64,000 nt of DNA, taken from Desulfobacter sp. Lineage in GTDB: Bacteria; Desulfobacterota; Desulfobacteria; Desulfobacterales; Desulfobacteraceae. The translations under genes and the position numbers were made by a program. This document shows, one piece after another, positions 36,096 to 44,394 of the stretch. Location of the stretch: contig CP054837.1 of assembly GCA_028768525.1 (NCBI GenBank), positions 3,133,001 through 3,197,000 of the forward strand. The letters are read 5' to 3'. The notes beneath the pieces were generated by a model. The model was not told the DNA's origin and did no database searches. It was given only the letters and a program-made list of their open reading frames with translations. Each line of letters opens with the position of its first letter. The stretch's first letter is position 1.

Positions 36096-38530
36096 ATAAA
36101 AACGAAGTAACCAAAGAATACAGCGCGGACTCCATTAAAATACTGGAAGGCCTTGAGGCCGTCCGCAAACGCCCCTCCATGTATATCGGCAACGTGGACC
36201 TGGAAGGGCTCCACCACCTGGTATACGAGGTGGTGGACAACTGCATTGACGAGGCCATGGCCGGCCATTGCGACACCGTACTCATTACCATCCACGAAGA
36301 CGGAAAGGTCAGTGTGGAGGATAACGGCCGCGGCATCCCCGTGGAAATGCATGAAACCGAAAATATTCCGGCCTGCGAAGTGGTCATGACCAAGCTCCAT
36401 GCCGGCGGTAAATTCGACAAGGACGCCTACAAGGTGTCCGGCGGCCTCCACGGCGTGGGTATTTCCGTTGTAAATGCCCTTTCCGACCATCTGGTCATGG
36501 AGGTGTACAAAAATGGAAAAATCTACCATCAGTCCTATTCCAAGGGCAATAAGCTCACGGAACTGGAAATCAAAGGTGACACCGTAAAACGGGGAACAAA
36601 AATTATCTTTCACCCCGATTTCACGGTGATGAACCCCAACGAGTTCATTTACGAAACCCTGTCCCGCCGTATGCGTGAGCTGGCCTTCCTCAACAAAGGG
36701 GTCAGAATCGTTATTGAAGACGAACGCTCGGCCCAGAAGGATGATTTCCATTACGAAGGCGGCATCGTCTCCTTCGTGGAATACCTGAACCGTTCCTGCA
36801 CCGCCCTCCACGAGCCCATTCACATCGAAGGGGATAAAAAGGATGTGCAGATCGAGGTGGCCATTCAGTACAATGACACCTTCAAGGAAAAACTCTACTC
36901 CTTTGCCAACAACATCCGCACCATCGAAGGCGGTTTCCACGTTTCCGGTTTTAAGGGCGCGCTGACCCGTACCGTCAACGCCTACATCTCCGGGAACAAC
37001 AACCTGCCCAAGAACATGCAGAACATCAAGATCGGCGGGGACGACATGCGGGAAGGCCTGGCTGTGATCATTTCGGTCAAGCTCATGGAGCCCCAGTTCG
37101 AGGGCCAGACCAAGACCAAGCTGGGCAACAATGAAGTCAAAGGCATTGTGGAATCCCTGCTCAATGAAAAACTGGCCGAATACCTGGAGGAAAACCCCGG
37201 GGTGGCCAGAAAAATCATTGCCAAGGCCGTGGATGCGGCAAGGGCCCGGGATGCCGCCAAACGCGCCCGGGAACTGGCCCGTAAAAAAGGCACCCTCCTG
37301 GACGCCTCACTTCCCGGCAAACTGGCCGAATGCCAGTACGCGGATCCGGCCGAACGCGAACTTTTCCTGGTCGAGGGCGACTCCGCAGGCGGCTCGGCCA
37401 AACAGGGCCGCGACCGCCGGTTCCAGGCCATTCTCCCCCTCAAGGGCAAAATCCTCAACGTGGAAAAGGCCCGGTTCGACAAGATCCTGAGAAGCGATGA
37501 GATTAAAAATATCTTTACGGTCCTTGGCACCGGTGCCGGCCGTGAAGAGTTTGATATTGAAAAGATCCGTTACCACAAGGTCGTTATCATGACCGACGCC
37601 GACGTGGACGGTTCCCATATCCGGACCCTGCTCCTCACCTTTTTCTACCGCCAGATGCCGGATCTGATCTCCAGGGGGTATCTCTATATTGCCCAGCCGC
37701 CCCTCTTCAGGGTGGGGTCACGCAAAAGCGGGGTATACCTGAAAAACGAAGATGAATATGCCACCTACCTGGTCCGCAGGATATCTTCCCAGAAGAACCT
37801 GGTACTCAACGCCGCAGAAGATGAGGAAGCGGTTATGAAACAGGAGCCCCTGTCCGAAGAGGAATTCTACAGCTTCCTCCAGGATATGAATGCCTATTTC
37901 GAGGCCCTGAACCTTCTGCGCCGCCGGGATTTTGATACGGATCTTCTCTTTACCCTCATCAGCGAGGGCGTCAGCTCCAAGATTTTCCTGGAAGACAGGC
38001 AAAAACTTGAAACCCTGGCCACCAAACTGCCCGCTGACAAATACCGGGCCGGGGAGATTGAGTTTGATGCGGAAAGAGGAATATACGAAATGGATATTCT
38101 GGACGAATCCGGCCAGACCAAGCTCCTGAGGGTCGGCCGTGAAATCCTGTCCACCTCTGATTACCAGAGGATGCGCGCCGCCTACGACAAAATCAAAGAT
38201 AAAGACTGCGCCCCGTTTGCCCTATATTCAAAACAGGCCGATGCCAAGACCGTCAACACGGTGGACAACCTGGAAGACCTGCACGGCTTTATAATGGCCG
38301 AGGCCAAAAAAGGCATCAACATCCAGCGGTACAAAGGCCTGGGTGAAATGAACGCCGACCAGCTGTGGGAAACCACCATGAATCCGGAAAAACGCATCAT
38401 GCTCAAGGTGGACATCGAGGACGCCGAAAAGGCCGACGAAATATTTACCCTGCTCATGGGTGAAGAAGTCGAACCCCGGCGGAATTTCATCCAGAAGCAT
38501 GCCCTTGAGGTGTCATCCCTGGATTATTAA
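36092..38530 (+). CDS. gyrB: DNA gyrase subunit B
   Basis: The ATPase subunit of gyrase (812 residues). The GHKL domain shows EAVRKRPSMYIG, EVVDNCIDEA, DNGRGIP and GGLHGVGISVVNALS; the lysine loop is QTKTKLGN; the TOPRIM domain has EGDSAGGSAKQGRDR, PLKGKILNV and DADVDGSHIRTLLLTFF. The QGRDRRFQAILPLKGKILNVEKAR style fits GyrB rather than ParE. It overlaps dnaN by 4 bases and ends in an intrinsic terminator. Confidence 0.97.
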   Translation: MNKNEVTKEYSADSIKILEGLEAVRKRPSMYIGNVDLEGLHHLVYEVVDNCIDEAMAGHCDTVLITIHEDGKVSVEDNGRGIPVEMHETENIPACEVVMTKLHAGGKFDKDAYKVSGGLHGVGISVVNALSDHLVMEVYKNGKIYHQSYSKGNKLTELEIKGDTVKRGTKIIFHPDFTVMNPNEFIYETLSRRMRELAFLNKGVRIVIEDERSAQKDDFHYEGGIVSFVEYLNRSCTALHEPIHIEGDKKDVQIEVAIQYNDTFKEKLYSFANNIRTIEGGFHVSGFKGALTRTVNAYISGNNNLPKNMQNIKIGGDDMREGLAVIISVKLMEPQFEGQTKTKLGNNEVKGIVESLLNEKLAEYLEENPGVARKIIAKAVDAARARDAAKRARELARKKGTLLDASLPGKLAECQYADPAERELFLVEGDSAGGSAKQGRDRRFQAILPLKGKILNVEKARFDKILRSDEIKNIFTVLGTGAGREEFDIEKIRYHKVVIMTDADVDGSHIRTLLLTFFYRQMPDLISRGYLYIAQPPLFRVGSRKSGVYLKNEDEYATYLVRRISSQKNLVLNAAEDEEAVMKQEPLSEEEFYSFLQDMNAYFEALNLLRRRDFDTDLLFTLISEGVSSKIFLEDRQKLETLATKLPADKYRAGEIEFDAERGIYEMDILDESGQTKLLRVGREILSTSDYQRMRAAYDKIKDKDCAPFALYSKQADAKTVNTVDNLEDLHGFIMAEAKKGINIQRYKGLGEMNADQLWETTMNPEKRIMLKVDIEDAEKADEIFTLLMGEEVEPRRNFIQKHALEVSSLDY

Positions 38531-38555
38531 TTCAGTCATTCTATTTATACAAAGA

Positions 38556-38600
38556 GAGGTGGGTTTCGGGAGGTATATCCCCGTACCCGCCTCTTTTTTT
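38556..38600 (+). terminator. Intrinsic terminator after gyrB
   Basis: The arms at 38556-38570 and 38579-38593 form a long stem with G-U pairs and a short loop, followed by a seven-T run at 38594-38600. It lies 25 bases past the gyrB stop codon. Confidence 0.75.
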
Positions 38601-38647
38601 GTGCGGATTCATCCCTTCGCCGCAGCCTCCGGCGGAATGAAATAAAT

Positions 38648-38676
38648 TGATTTAGCAATAAATATGATTTATTATG
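38648..38676 (+). promoter_or_regulatory. Candidate sigma-70 promoter for the kinase-like gene
   Basis: TTGATT (38648-38653), a 17-base spacer and TATTAT (38671-38676) make a good vegetative promoter 45 bases upstream of the ATG at 38722, placed after the gyrB terminator. Confidence 0.5.
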
Positions 38677-38721
38677 TGAATATAATTTATTTCTCTTCCT
38701 GAAAAGGAGAAAGGAGGCCCC

Positions 38722-39381
38722 ATGACAAGATCCATTCATCAAATCATTGACGAACAGATCAAACGGTGGGAGATGGCCAAACATACCTCGCCGGAACGCA
38801 TCGACACCTGCCGCGTGATTACCATTTCACGGGAATGCGGCAGCCGGGGGCACGAAGTTGCACAGAAACTGGCCGAAAAAATAGGATTCGACCTTTTCCA
38901 CAATGAAATCCTTGAAGCCATGATCCAGTCCTCCCAAACCACAAAAAACCTGCTGGAAACCCTGGATGAAAAAGCCATGAATGTGGTGGACGACATTGTC
39001 TCCAATTTTGTCAATGAACACCACCTCTGGCCGGACGAGTATTCAAAGCTGCTCCTCAAAATTCTCAACACCGTGGGCAGACACGGAAATGCAGTTATCC
39101 TCGGACGGGGTGCCAATTTTGCCCTTGAAAAAATACATGCCCTGAAAATAAGGATCGTTGCGCCTGAAAAGATTCGCAGGGAATATATCCAGCGCAACCG
39201 TGACATGAATGCCGATAATGCCTGGAAATATATGAACAGCACCGACGCCAACAGAATCGCCTTTGTTAAACGGTATTTTAATGCAGACGCCGCCAATCCT
39301 GAAAACTACGATATGGTCCTGAACACCGGCACCCTGTCCGTGGATAAAACTGTGGCGACAATCTGCTGCGCCATCCAATAG
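38722..39381 (+). CDS. Cytidylate kinase-like family protein
   Basis: A 219-residue P-loop protein of the cytidylate kinase-like family (PF13189 type). The degenerate P-loop is ISRECGSRGHEVAQKLAEKIG (about residues 34-54), followed by the helical NMP-binding region and ILGRGANFAL near residue 130. A very strong AAAGGAGG site precedes the ATG. The substrate is unproven; such proteins are common in Desulfobacterota. It appears to be a single-gene transcription unit between two terminator-like hairpins. Confidence 0.85.
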   Translation: MTRSIHQIIDEQIKRWEMAKHTSPERIDTCRVITISRECGSRGHEVAQKLAEKIGFDLFHNEILEAMIQSSQTTKNLLETLDEKAMNVVDDIVSNFVNEHHLWPDEYSKLLLKILNTVGRHGNAVILGRGANFALEKIHALKIRIVAPEKIRREYIQRNRDMNADNAWKYMNSTDANRIAFVKRYFNADAANPENYDMVLNTGTLSVDKTVATICCAIQ

Positions 39382-39386
39382 CCTCT

Positions 39387-39414
39387 GCCGGCCTGCGGGT
39401 GATCGCGGGCCGGC
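39387..39414 (+). terminator. Hairpin after the kinase-like gene
   Basis: An 11-base GC-rich stem (39387-39397 with 39404-39414, one wobble) lies 5 bases after the stop codon. The T-run after it is weak (CTTCATTTTA), so termination efficiency is uncertain. Confidence 0.55.
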
Positions 39415-39777
39415 AACTTCATTTTACCTGCAGATAGTTGTTCTGCCCGTATAAAACATATCTCAAATTGCGATTTATCCATGATTACTTATGGTTATCG
39501 TGACTCGTTAAACTGTTTTTTTCTGCCTTTTAATTAAAAAAAACTAAAATTAGTTATTTTTTTCTGTAAGAACTAGGTAGATTTACCTATTGCTTTTTTA
39601 TAGCTTCTTTACTAATTGACTATTTTTAAATGTTAACAGTGTTTAATTGCCGTGCCATTACCCCGACGGATGGAATGTAATTAAAAGGGCGGAGCTCTGC
39701 TTACTTACCATATAACTCTTCGGCGGTTAACAGGCGGTTAAGATGTCAAAATTAGAGTTCGAACCCATGAGGCTGCT
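39415..39777. promoter_or_regulatory. Upstream region of the pilus operon
   Basis: A long gap with no gene. It is AT-rich and contains two inverted repeats: AACTAA-AA-TTAGTT at 39542-39555 flanked by A and T runs, and TAGGTA-GATT-TACCTA at 39574-39589. The second resembles an operator. No good sigma-54 element is present, and I cannot place a sigma-70 promoter with confidence. It must contain the pilus operon promoter because the hairpin upstream closes the previous unit. Confidence 0.45.
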
Positions 39778-41580
39778 GTGAAAATTTCACAAGATCTAAG
39801 CTCAACAGAAAAACTTCTCGATACCATCCGGGGGGATGCACCGCCTCCTGCCGCATCTGCACCTGAAACCCGGGTGCCCAGACCCGAGCCCCGGGGGGGT
39901 GCCAATATTAAGACCAACATAAAGCACAACCTATGTGCCGGCGTGCATATCGGCAGCAGTACCCTTTCCCTGGTGCTCACCGGGGAGCAGAAGCAGGGGG
40001 GCCGAAAGGAAGTGGTGAAATGGGAGGTGATCCCCTTTCCAGACCATATGGAGTTTAAAAGCAGCCGGTTTTCTTCCTTTCTCGGCGCATCGTTGAATGC
40101 GTTCCTCGGCAAGAAAAAAAATATCTCGGTCTGGGCGTCAATTTCAACCAACCACCTGAAATTGCGAAATCTTATCATTCCCCATGTGGCGGATGCCAAA
40201 ATAGCCAACGCCGCCCTTTGGGGACTGAAAAAAGAAGTCGAAGTCAACCAGGAATCTGAAGTCTTTGATTATGAATTCATCGAAGATACCCGGATCAACG
40301 GTGTCAAAAAGAAAAATGTGGTGGCCTTTACCGGGGATAAAAAAAATATAAACCGGATCCAGGCCATGTTCTCCGCTGCCGGCGTCAACCTGGCCGGCAT
40401 CACCGCCACCCCCTTTGCCATCCAGAACTATATCCTCACCGGCCGCCTCGATACCGGCAGCGATCCCATCGTCGTGGTCAATGTCCGCCGGTACAGGTCT
40501 GAAATATTCTGCCTCTCCAACAATGGCATCCTGGTGGCCAGGAGCATTAAAACCGGTTCCTACAGCCTGGTGGAAAATTACCTGGAAGCTGCCGTGGGCA
40601 GCACCGGACCGGTACAGGCGGACGTCCCGGCCCTGCTGGCTGTCCGCACCGCCCATGACAGCCCGGATTTCGAGCCCATGGAAGGCCCGGCCTCCCGCCT
40701 CATCGGCAAGATCCAGCGTACCGGGGAATATTGTTCAAATATGTACCTGTCCAACGAACCCATATCCCGGTACTATTTTTTCGGTGAAACAGACAATTGC
40801 CCGGCTTTCAATACCTTTGCCTCTGAAATGATTGTGGACAGGACCGCGTCATTTACCCCCACCGATAATGACATCGCCGCCGTAGGCGTCAAGCTCCCAA
40901 CCGACGCCCAGGCCAGAAACGGCATTATCCCGGCCCTGGGCCTGGCCCTGTCCAACAATGACTATACCCCGAATTTTCTGTACACCTACCTTGAAAAAGA
41001 AGTTGAAAACAGGGCCAAAAAGCTGAACCGTGGCATCGTCGCCGCCGGCATTGCCGGTTTGCTGATCTGCGGCGGGATCTGGTTCTACATGGACCGTATT
41101 GAGAATAAGGAAGTGGCCAAACGCACCGCCGTGGAAAAGGAACTGGCCGGATTTACAAAATCCGTAACCCAGGATGTCCTGAACAAAAGAATTGGTGATG
41201 CCAGGAAACATATGGCGTTTATCAGCCAATATGTCAGCGATTACATCTCCCTGGCCGTGGTCAATGAAATCTGCACCCTCACCCCGGCCAACATCTCCAT
41301 TGTTTCCCTGGATGCGGATCTGAAAGATAAAGCCCCGGCAAAAACCGGTAAAAAAGGGGCGGGTAAAGCACCGGCCAAAGACACGGCCCATAAAAAATAC
41401 CTGAAGATCCAGGGGATTGTCTCGGCAGAATTTACATCACTGGAATCCTCCCTCACCGGCTATGTATTCAAACTGGGCGATTCCCCGCTCTTCGGGGAAA
41501 TCGATCTGGAAAACAAAAAAGTGGAACAGGCCGGTGAAAACAGCGTCCTGAAATTCACCGCAAATATGGAGATACTCTAA
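39778..41580 (+). CDS. MshI-like pilus assembly protein (PilM-PilN type fusion)
   Basis: A 600-residue protein with three parts: a proline-rich N-terminal 35 residues, an actin-like PilM domain (GVHIGSSTLSLVLTG, VVVNVRRYRSEIF), and a membrane helix at about 420-441 followed by a periplasmic PilN-like domain. In MSHA systems MshI corresponds to this arrangement. It would form the inner-membrane platform with MshJ. The start is GTG with GAGG five bases upstream; no in-frame ATG is nearby. The stop overlaps the mshJ-like start by one base. Confidence 0.85.
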   Translation: MKISQDLSSTEKLLDTIRGDAPPPAASAPETRVPRPEPRGGANIKTNIKHNLCAGVHIGSSTLSLVLTGEQKQGGRKEVVKWEVIPFPDHMEFKSSRFSSFLGASLNAFLGKKKNISVWASISTNHLKLRNLIIPHVADAKIANAALWGLKKEVEVNQESEVFDYEFIEDTRINGVKKKNVVAFTGDKKNINRIQAMFSAAGVNLAGITATPFAIQNYILTGRLDTGSDPIVVVNVRRYRSEIFCLSNNGILVARSIKTGSYSLVENYLEAAVGSTGPVQADVPALLAVRTAHDSPDFEPMEGPASRLIGKIQRTGEYCSNMYLSNEPISRYYFFGETDNCPAFNTFASEMIVDRTASFTPTDNDIAAVGVKLPTDAQARNGIIPALGLALSNNDYTPNFLYTYLEKEVENRAKKLNRGIVAAGIAGLLICGGIWFYMDRIENKEVAKRTAVEKELAGFTKSVTQDVLNKRIGDARKHMAFISQYVSDYISLAVVNEICTLTPANISIVSLDADLKDKAPAKTGKKGAGKAPAKDTAHKKYLKIQGIVSAEFTSLESSLTGYVFKLGDSPLFGEIDLENKKVEQAGENSVLKFTANMEIL

Positions 41581-42155
41581 TGGCAGACAAGGATAAGGAT
41601 AAACTCAAAAAGATATCTCCCCTGACCCTGGGCCTGATCGTGGGGTCGGCCGTTGCAGTGGCTGCCGTTGCCCTGGGGGTGCTCTATCCCCAGTACCGCC
41701 GCATCCAGCTGGTCAAAAAGGACAGGGTGGAAAAGACCATCCGCCTGGAGGAGCAGAAACGGCTCTTCCCCATCTACGCCCAGGCCGACCGCCTGGCCAA
41801 TAGAGAGTTTGAGCCCCAGCTTCCCTGTCCTGAAAGAGAGGCCATGCCCAGGAATGAGATTACCACCCTGTCCACGGTATTTAATAATATCGCCATGAAG
41901 GGGGGGATGACCCTTGAGGAAAACAGCCTGGACATCAGCGGCCTTGACCGGGAATCCGGCATCCTCTCCATGGATGTCAAACTCAAAGGCGGGTTGTTCA
42001 ATTTCAGGGAATGCCTGATCCTCCTTGCAGAGCTGCCCTATTTCAAGGGCATCGAAAATATTGATATTACCACAGACCAGAGCAATGTCAGGCAGTGCGG
42101 GGCAACGCTGAAAATTGCCGTCGAGAAAAACCAGACCCCCAAGGGGAACAGCTAA
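41580..42155 (+). CDS. MshJ-like pilus assembly protein (PilO family)
   Basis: A bitopic inner-membrane protein of 191 residues with one helix (about 16-36), a coiled-coil stretch and a periplasmic ferredoxin-like domain (LDRESGILSMDVKLKGG, FRECLILLAELPYFKGIENIDI), as in PilO. It overlaps the upstream gene by one base (TAATG) and precedes the mshK-like gene by 3 bases. It should pair with the PilN-like domain of the preceding protein. Confidence 0.8.
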   Translation: MADKDKDKLKKISPLTLGLIVGSAVAVAAVALGVLYPQYRRIQLVKKDRVEKTIRLEEQKRLFPIYAQADRLANREFEPQLPCPEREAMPRNEITTLSTVFNNIAMKGGMTLEENSLDISGLDRESGILSMDVKLKGGLFNFRECLILLAELPYFKGIENIDITTDQSNVRQCGATLKIAVEKNQTPKGNS

Positions 42156-42158
42156 ACC

Positions 42159-42662
42159 ATGAATAAACGAGAAAAGATCATTATTTTTCTGGCCGGGCTA
42201 ATGGCCCTCTATGGAGCCCTGGACTATTTTGTACTGGGTAAAAAGAGTTCAGCCACAGGGGAAGAGGATAAAATAAAGGCTGCCGTACAGCAGACCGACG
42301 CCTTTGCCGCTGCGGCCACGGCCCAACTCACGGCAATGGTCACCCAGAATAAGGGAAAGAACCTCACCTATACAAAGAAGATGGCCGAAACCCCCTGGCC
42401 CCGGGATCCATTTATCGTTCACACCGGCACGGATAAAACCGTTGACCAGGAGGAGATCAATCCCGCCGACCTGCCTGAAATCATATATTCTGGTTACATC
42501 CGGGCGGGCGCCGCAGTCCTCGCGGTCATCAACGGGATGGAATACACGGTGGGCGAACTGGTTGCCGATATCGGATATAAGGTCCATAATATAACCCCCT
42601 CCAAGGTGGTCCTATTAACCGAATCCAACAAACAGATCACAATTTACTTGCAGGAAGATTAA
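42159..42662 (+). CDS. MshK/PilP-like pilus accessory protein
   Basis: A 167-residue protein with an N-terminal helix (about 7-26) and a small C-terminal beta domain (YSGYIRAGAAVLAVINGMEYTVGE), a layout matching PilP/MshK, which links the inner-membrane platform to the secretin. Identification rests mainly on position between MshJ and the secretin. The family is poorly conserved, so the name is tentative. Confidence 0.65.
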   Translation: MNKREKIIIFLAGLMALYGALDYFVLGKKSSATGEEDKIKAAVQQTDAFAAAATAQLTAMVTQNKGKNLTYTKKMAETPWPRDPFIVHTGTDKTVDQEEINPADLPEIIYSGYIRAGAAVLAVINGMEYTVGELVADIGYKVHNITPSKVVLLTESNKQITIYLQED

Positions 42663-42686
42663 ATCCAACAGGCGATGGGAATAAAA

Positions 42687-44372
42687 ATGAAAAAGAGCTT
42701 ACAAATCTGTATCATAGTACTGATGACCATGTTTTTGATCTCCGGTTGCAAAACCACGGAAAAAAAGGCGGAAAAACCGGACCGTTTTGAAAAATGGCGG
42801 GTTCTGGCCGAAGATTCCCCCAAGCTCACCCCGGACCCCAGGCCCATGACTGAAAAGCTGGACAGGGATGCCGAGGAAATTGTCAGAGCCCTTGAAGAAA
42901 AGCAAGAGGCAGAAGCCGTACCAGCCAAACCCCCCGTCAAACCCCTGCCCAAAATACGCCTGACCATGAAGATGCACGACGTACCTGTGGCCGTTCTTTT
43001 GCGGACCCTGGCCCGGGCCGCCGACCTCAACATCATGATCAATGAAACCGTCACCGGGCAGGCCAAAATTAACATTGTCAACATTCCCTGGAACCAGGCC
43101 TTTGAAGGGCTGCTGTCCACCTACGGGTTAACCTACAAATGGAGTGGTGACATCCTGCGGGTTATCACCGTGGAAGACCTGAACAAGGAAATTGCCCTCA
43201 TGGAGGCCACCCAAAAATTTCAGAAATCCAAAAAAGAGCACGCCTTGGCCCTGAGGGAAATTGCCCGCAAGGCCGAGAAGCTTGAACCCCTGGTCACCCG
43301 GGTGGTAAAAATAAACTTTGCCAATATATGTTCCCTGAGGGAAAATCTTGAAAAATATCTAAAGTCTAACTTTAAGGAAACTGAACTGAAGAAAGCCTCC
43401 ATGGAAAGCGGGAAAAGTAAAACAGCTTCTTCAGACAGCTCAGAAGGATTTAGAGGGGCTATTCTTAAGGATATGAATACCAACTCCCTGATCATCCACG
43501 CCACAAAAGCCGACATACAAAAGATCATGCCCATCATCGCCAAACTGGACCGGCCCAACCGCCAGATTCTCATCGAGGCCCACATTGTAGAAGCGACTTC
43601 GGAAACGGCCAAGGAACTGGGCATCCAATGGGGCGGCCTGGGTGAGGTATCCCAGAGCAACGGCACCAAACGCCACTCCATCGGCGGCGGTCAGTTCACG
43701 GATTTCAGCCAGAGTTTGCGGGATTCCGACGGTAACAACCAGGCCTATGATCCCACAGATGGCAGCATCGTGAATTTCCCGGTCGACGTGGCCGCATCCG
43801 GCATGTCCCTGGGGGTCATGACCCAGAAAATCGGGGAATACGCCCTTTACGCTCAACTTACGGCCCTGGAGGAGGAAGGTGAACTAAACATCCTCTCCAA
43901 ACCCTCCATTACCACCCTGGACCACCGCAAGGCCACCATTGAAAGCGGGGAGGAAGTCCCCTTCCAGACCGTTGAGGACGGAGAGGTTAAGATTGAATGG
44001 CGAAAGGCGGTGATTAGTTTGGACGTCACCCCCCATGTCATTGACAATAAAATCGTTCAGCTTGATATTATTACCCACAAGGATGAACTGGATTTTACCA
44101 AAACCGTCAACGGCAACCCCACCATCATCACCAAAAACGCCCAGACCATGGTTAACCTCTTTGACGGCCAGACCACAGTCATCGGCGGACTGAACAAGGA
44201 AAAGATCGAAGAAGGTGAAAGCGGTGTGCCCTGGCTCAAGGATGTCCCCGGTCTTGGATACATGTTTAAAACCCAGAAGGATGCCGCCGATATGGAAGAG
44301 TTGCTCATTTTCATTACCCCCCACATCCTGGAGGGTAAAAGCGAACTGCCGGCCAAGGTAGCTGCACAATAG
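42687..44372 (+). CDS. MshL-like secretin, lipoprotein
   Basis: The outer-membrane secretin of the pilus. The lipoprotein signal ends at LISGC (Cys21 from the ATG at 42687). The N-domains follow (MKMHDVPVAVLLRTLARAA), and the secretin core ends with the classic VPWLKDVPGLGYMFK...ELLIFITPHI. The start at 42687 is chosen because GGGA lies six bases before it; an ATG at 42675 includes that site. It is GC-rich and co-directional with the assembly genes. Confidence 0.93.
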   Translation: MKKSLQICIIVLMTMFLISGCKTTEKKAEKPDRFEKWRVLAEDSPKLTPDPRPMTEKLDRDAEEIVRALEEKQEAEAVPAKPPVKPLPKIRLTMKMHDVPVAVLLRTLARAADLNIMINETVTGQAKINIVNIPWNQAFEGLLSTYGLTYKWSGDILRVITVEDLNKEIALMEATQKFQKSKKEHALALREIARKAEKLEPLVTRVVKINFANICSLRENLEKYLKSNFKETELKKASMESGKSKTASSDSSEGFRGAILKDMNTNSLIIHATKADIQKIMPIIAKLDRPNRQILIEAHIVEATSETAKELGIQWGGLGEVSQSNGTKRHSIGGGQFTDFSQSLRDSDGNNQAYDPTDGSIVNFPVDVAASGMSLGVMTQKIGEYALYAQLTALEEEGELNILSKPSITTLDHRKATIESGEEVPFQTVEDGEVKIEWRKAVISLDVTPHVIDNKIVQLDIITHKDELDFTKTVNGNPTIITKNAQTMVNLFDGQTTVIGGLNKEKIEEGESGVPWLKDVPGLGYMFKTQKDAADMEELLIFITPHILEGKSELPAKVAAQ

Positions 44373-44394
44373 GGAATTAGGCAGAAAACGTATA

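Noticed and set aside
35822..36940. Long reading frame on the minus strand opposite dnaN-gyrB
   Set aside because: It is an open frame caused by the codon use of dnaN and gyrB; the translation has low-complexity His/Val/Gly content and no recognisable domain.
39640..39680. Sigma-54-like TGGCACGG on the minus strand upstream of the pilus operon
   Set aside because: The -24 half is present but the -12 GC is missing at the right distance, and it faces away from the operon.
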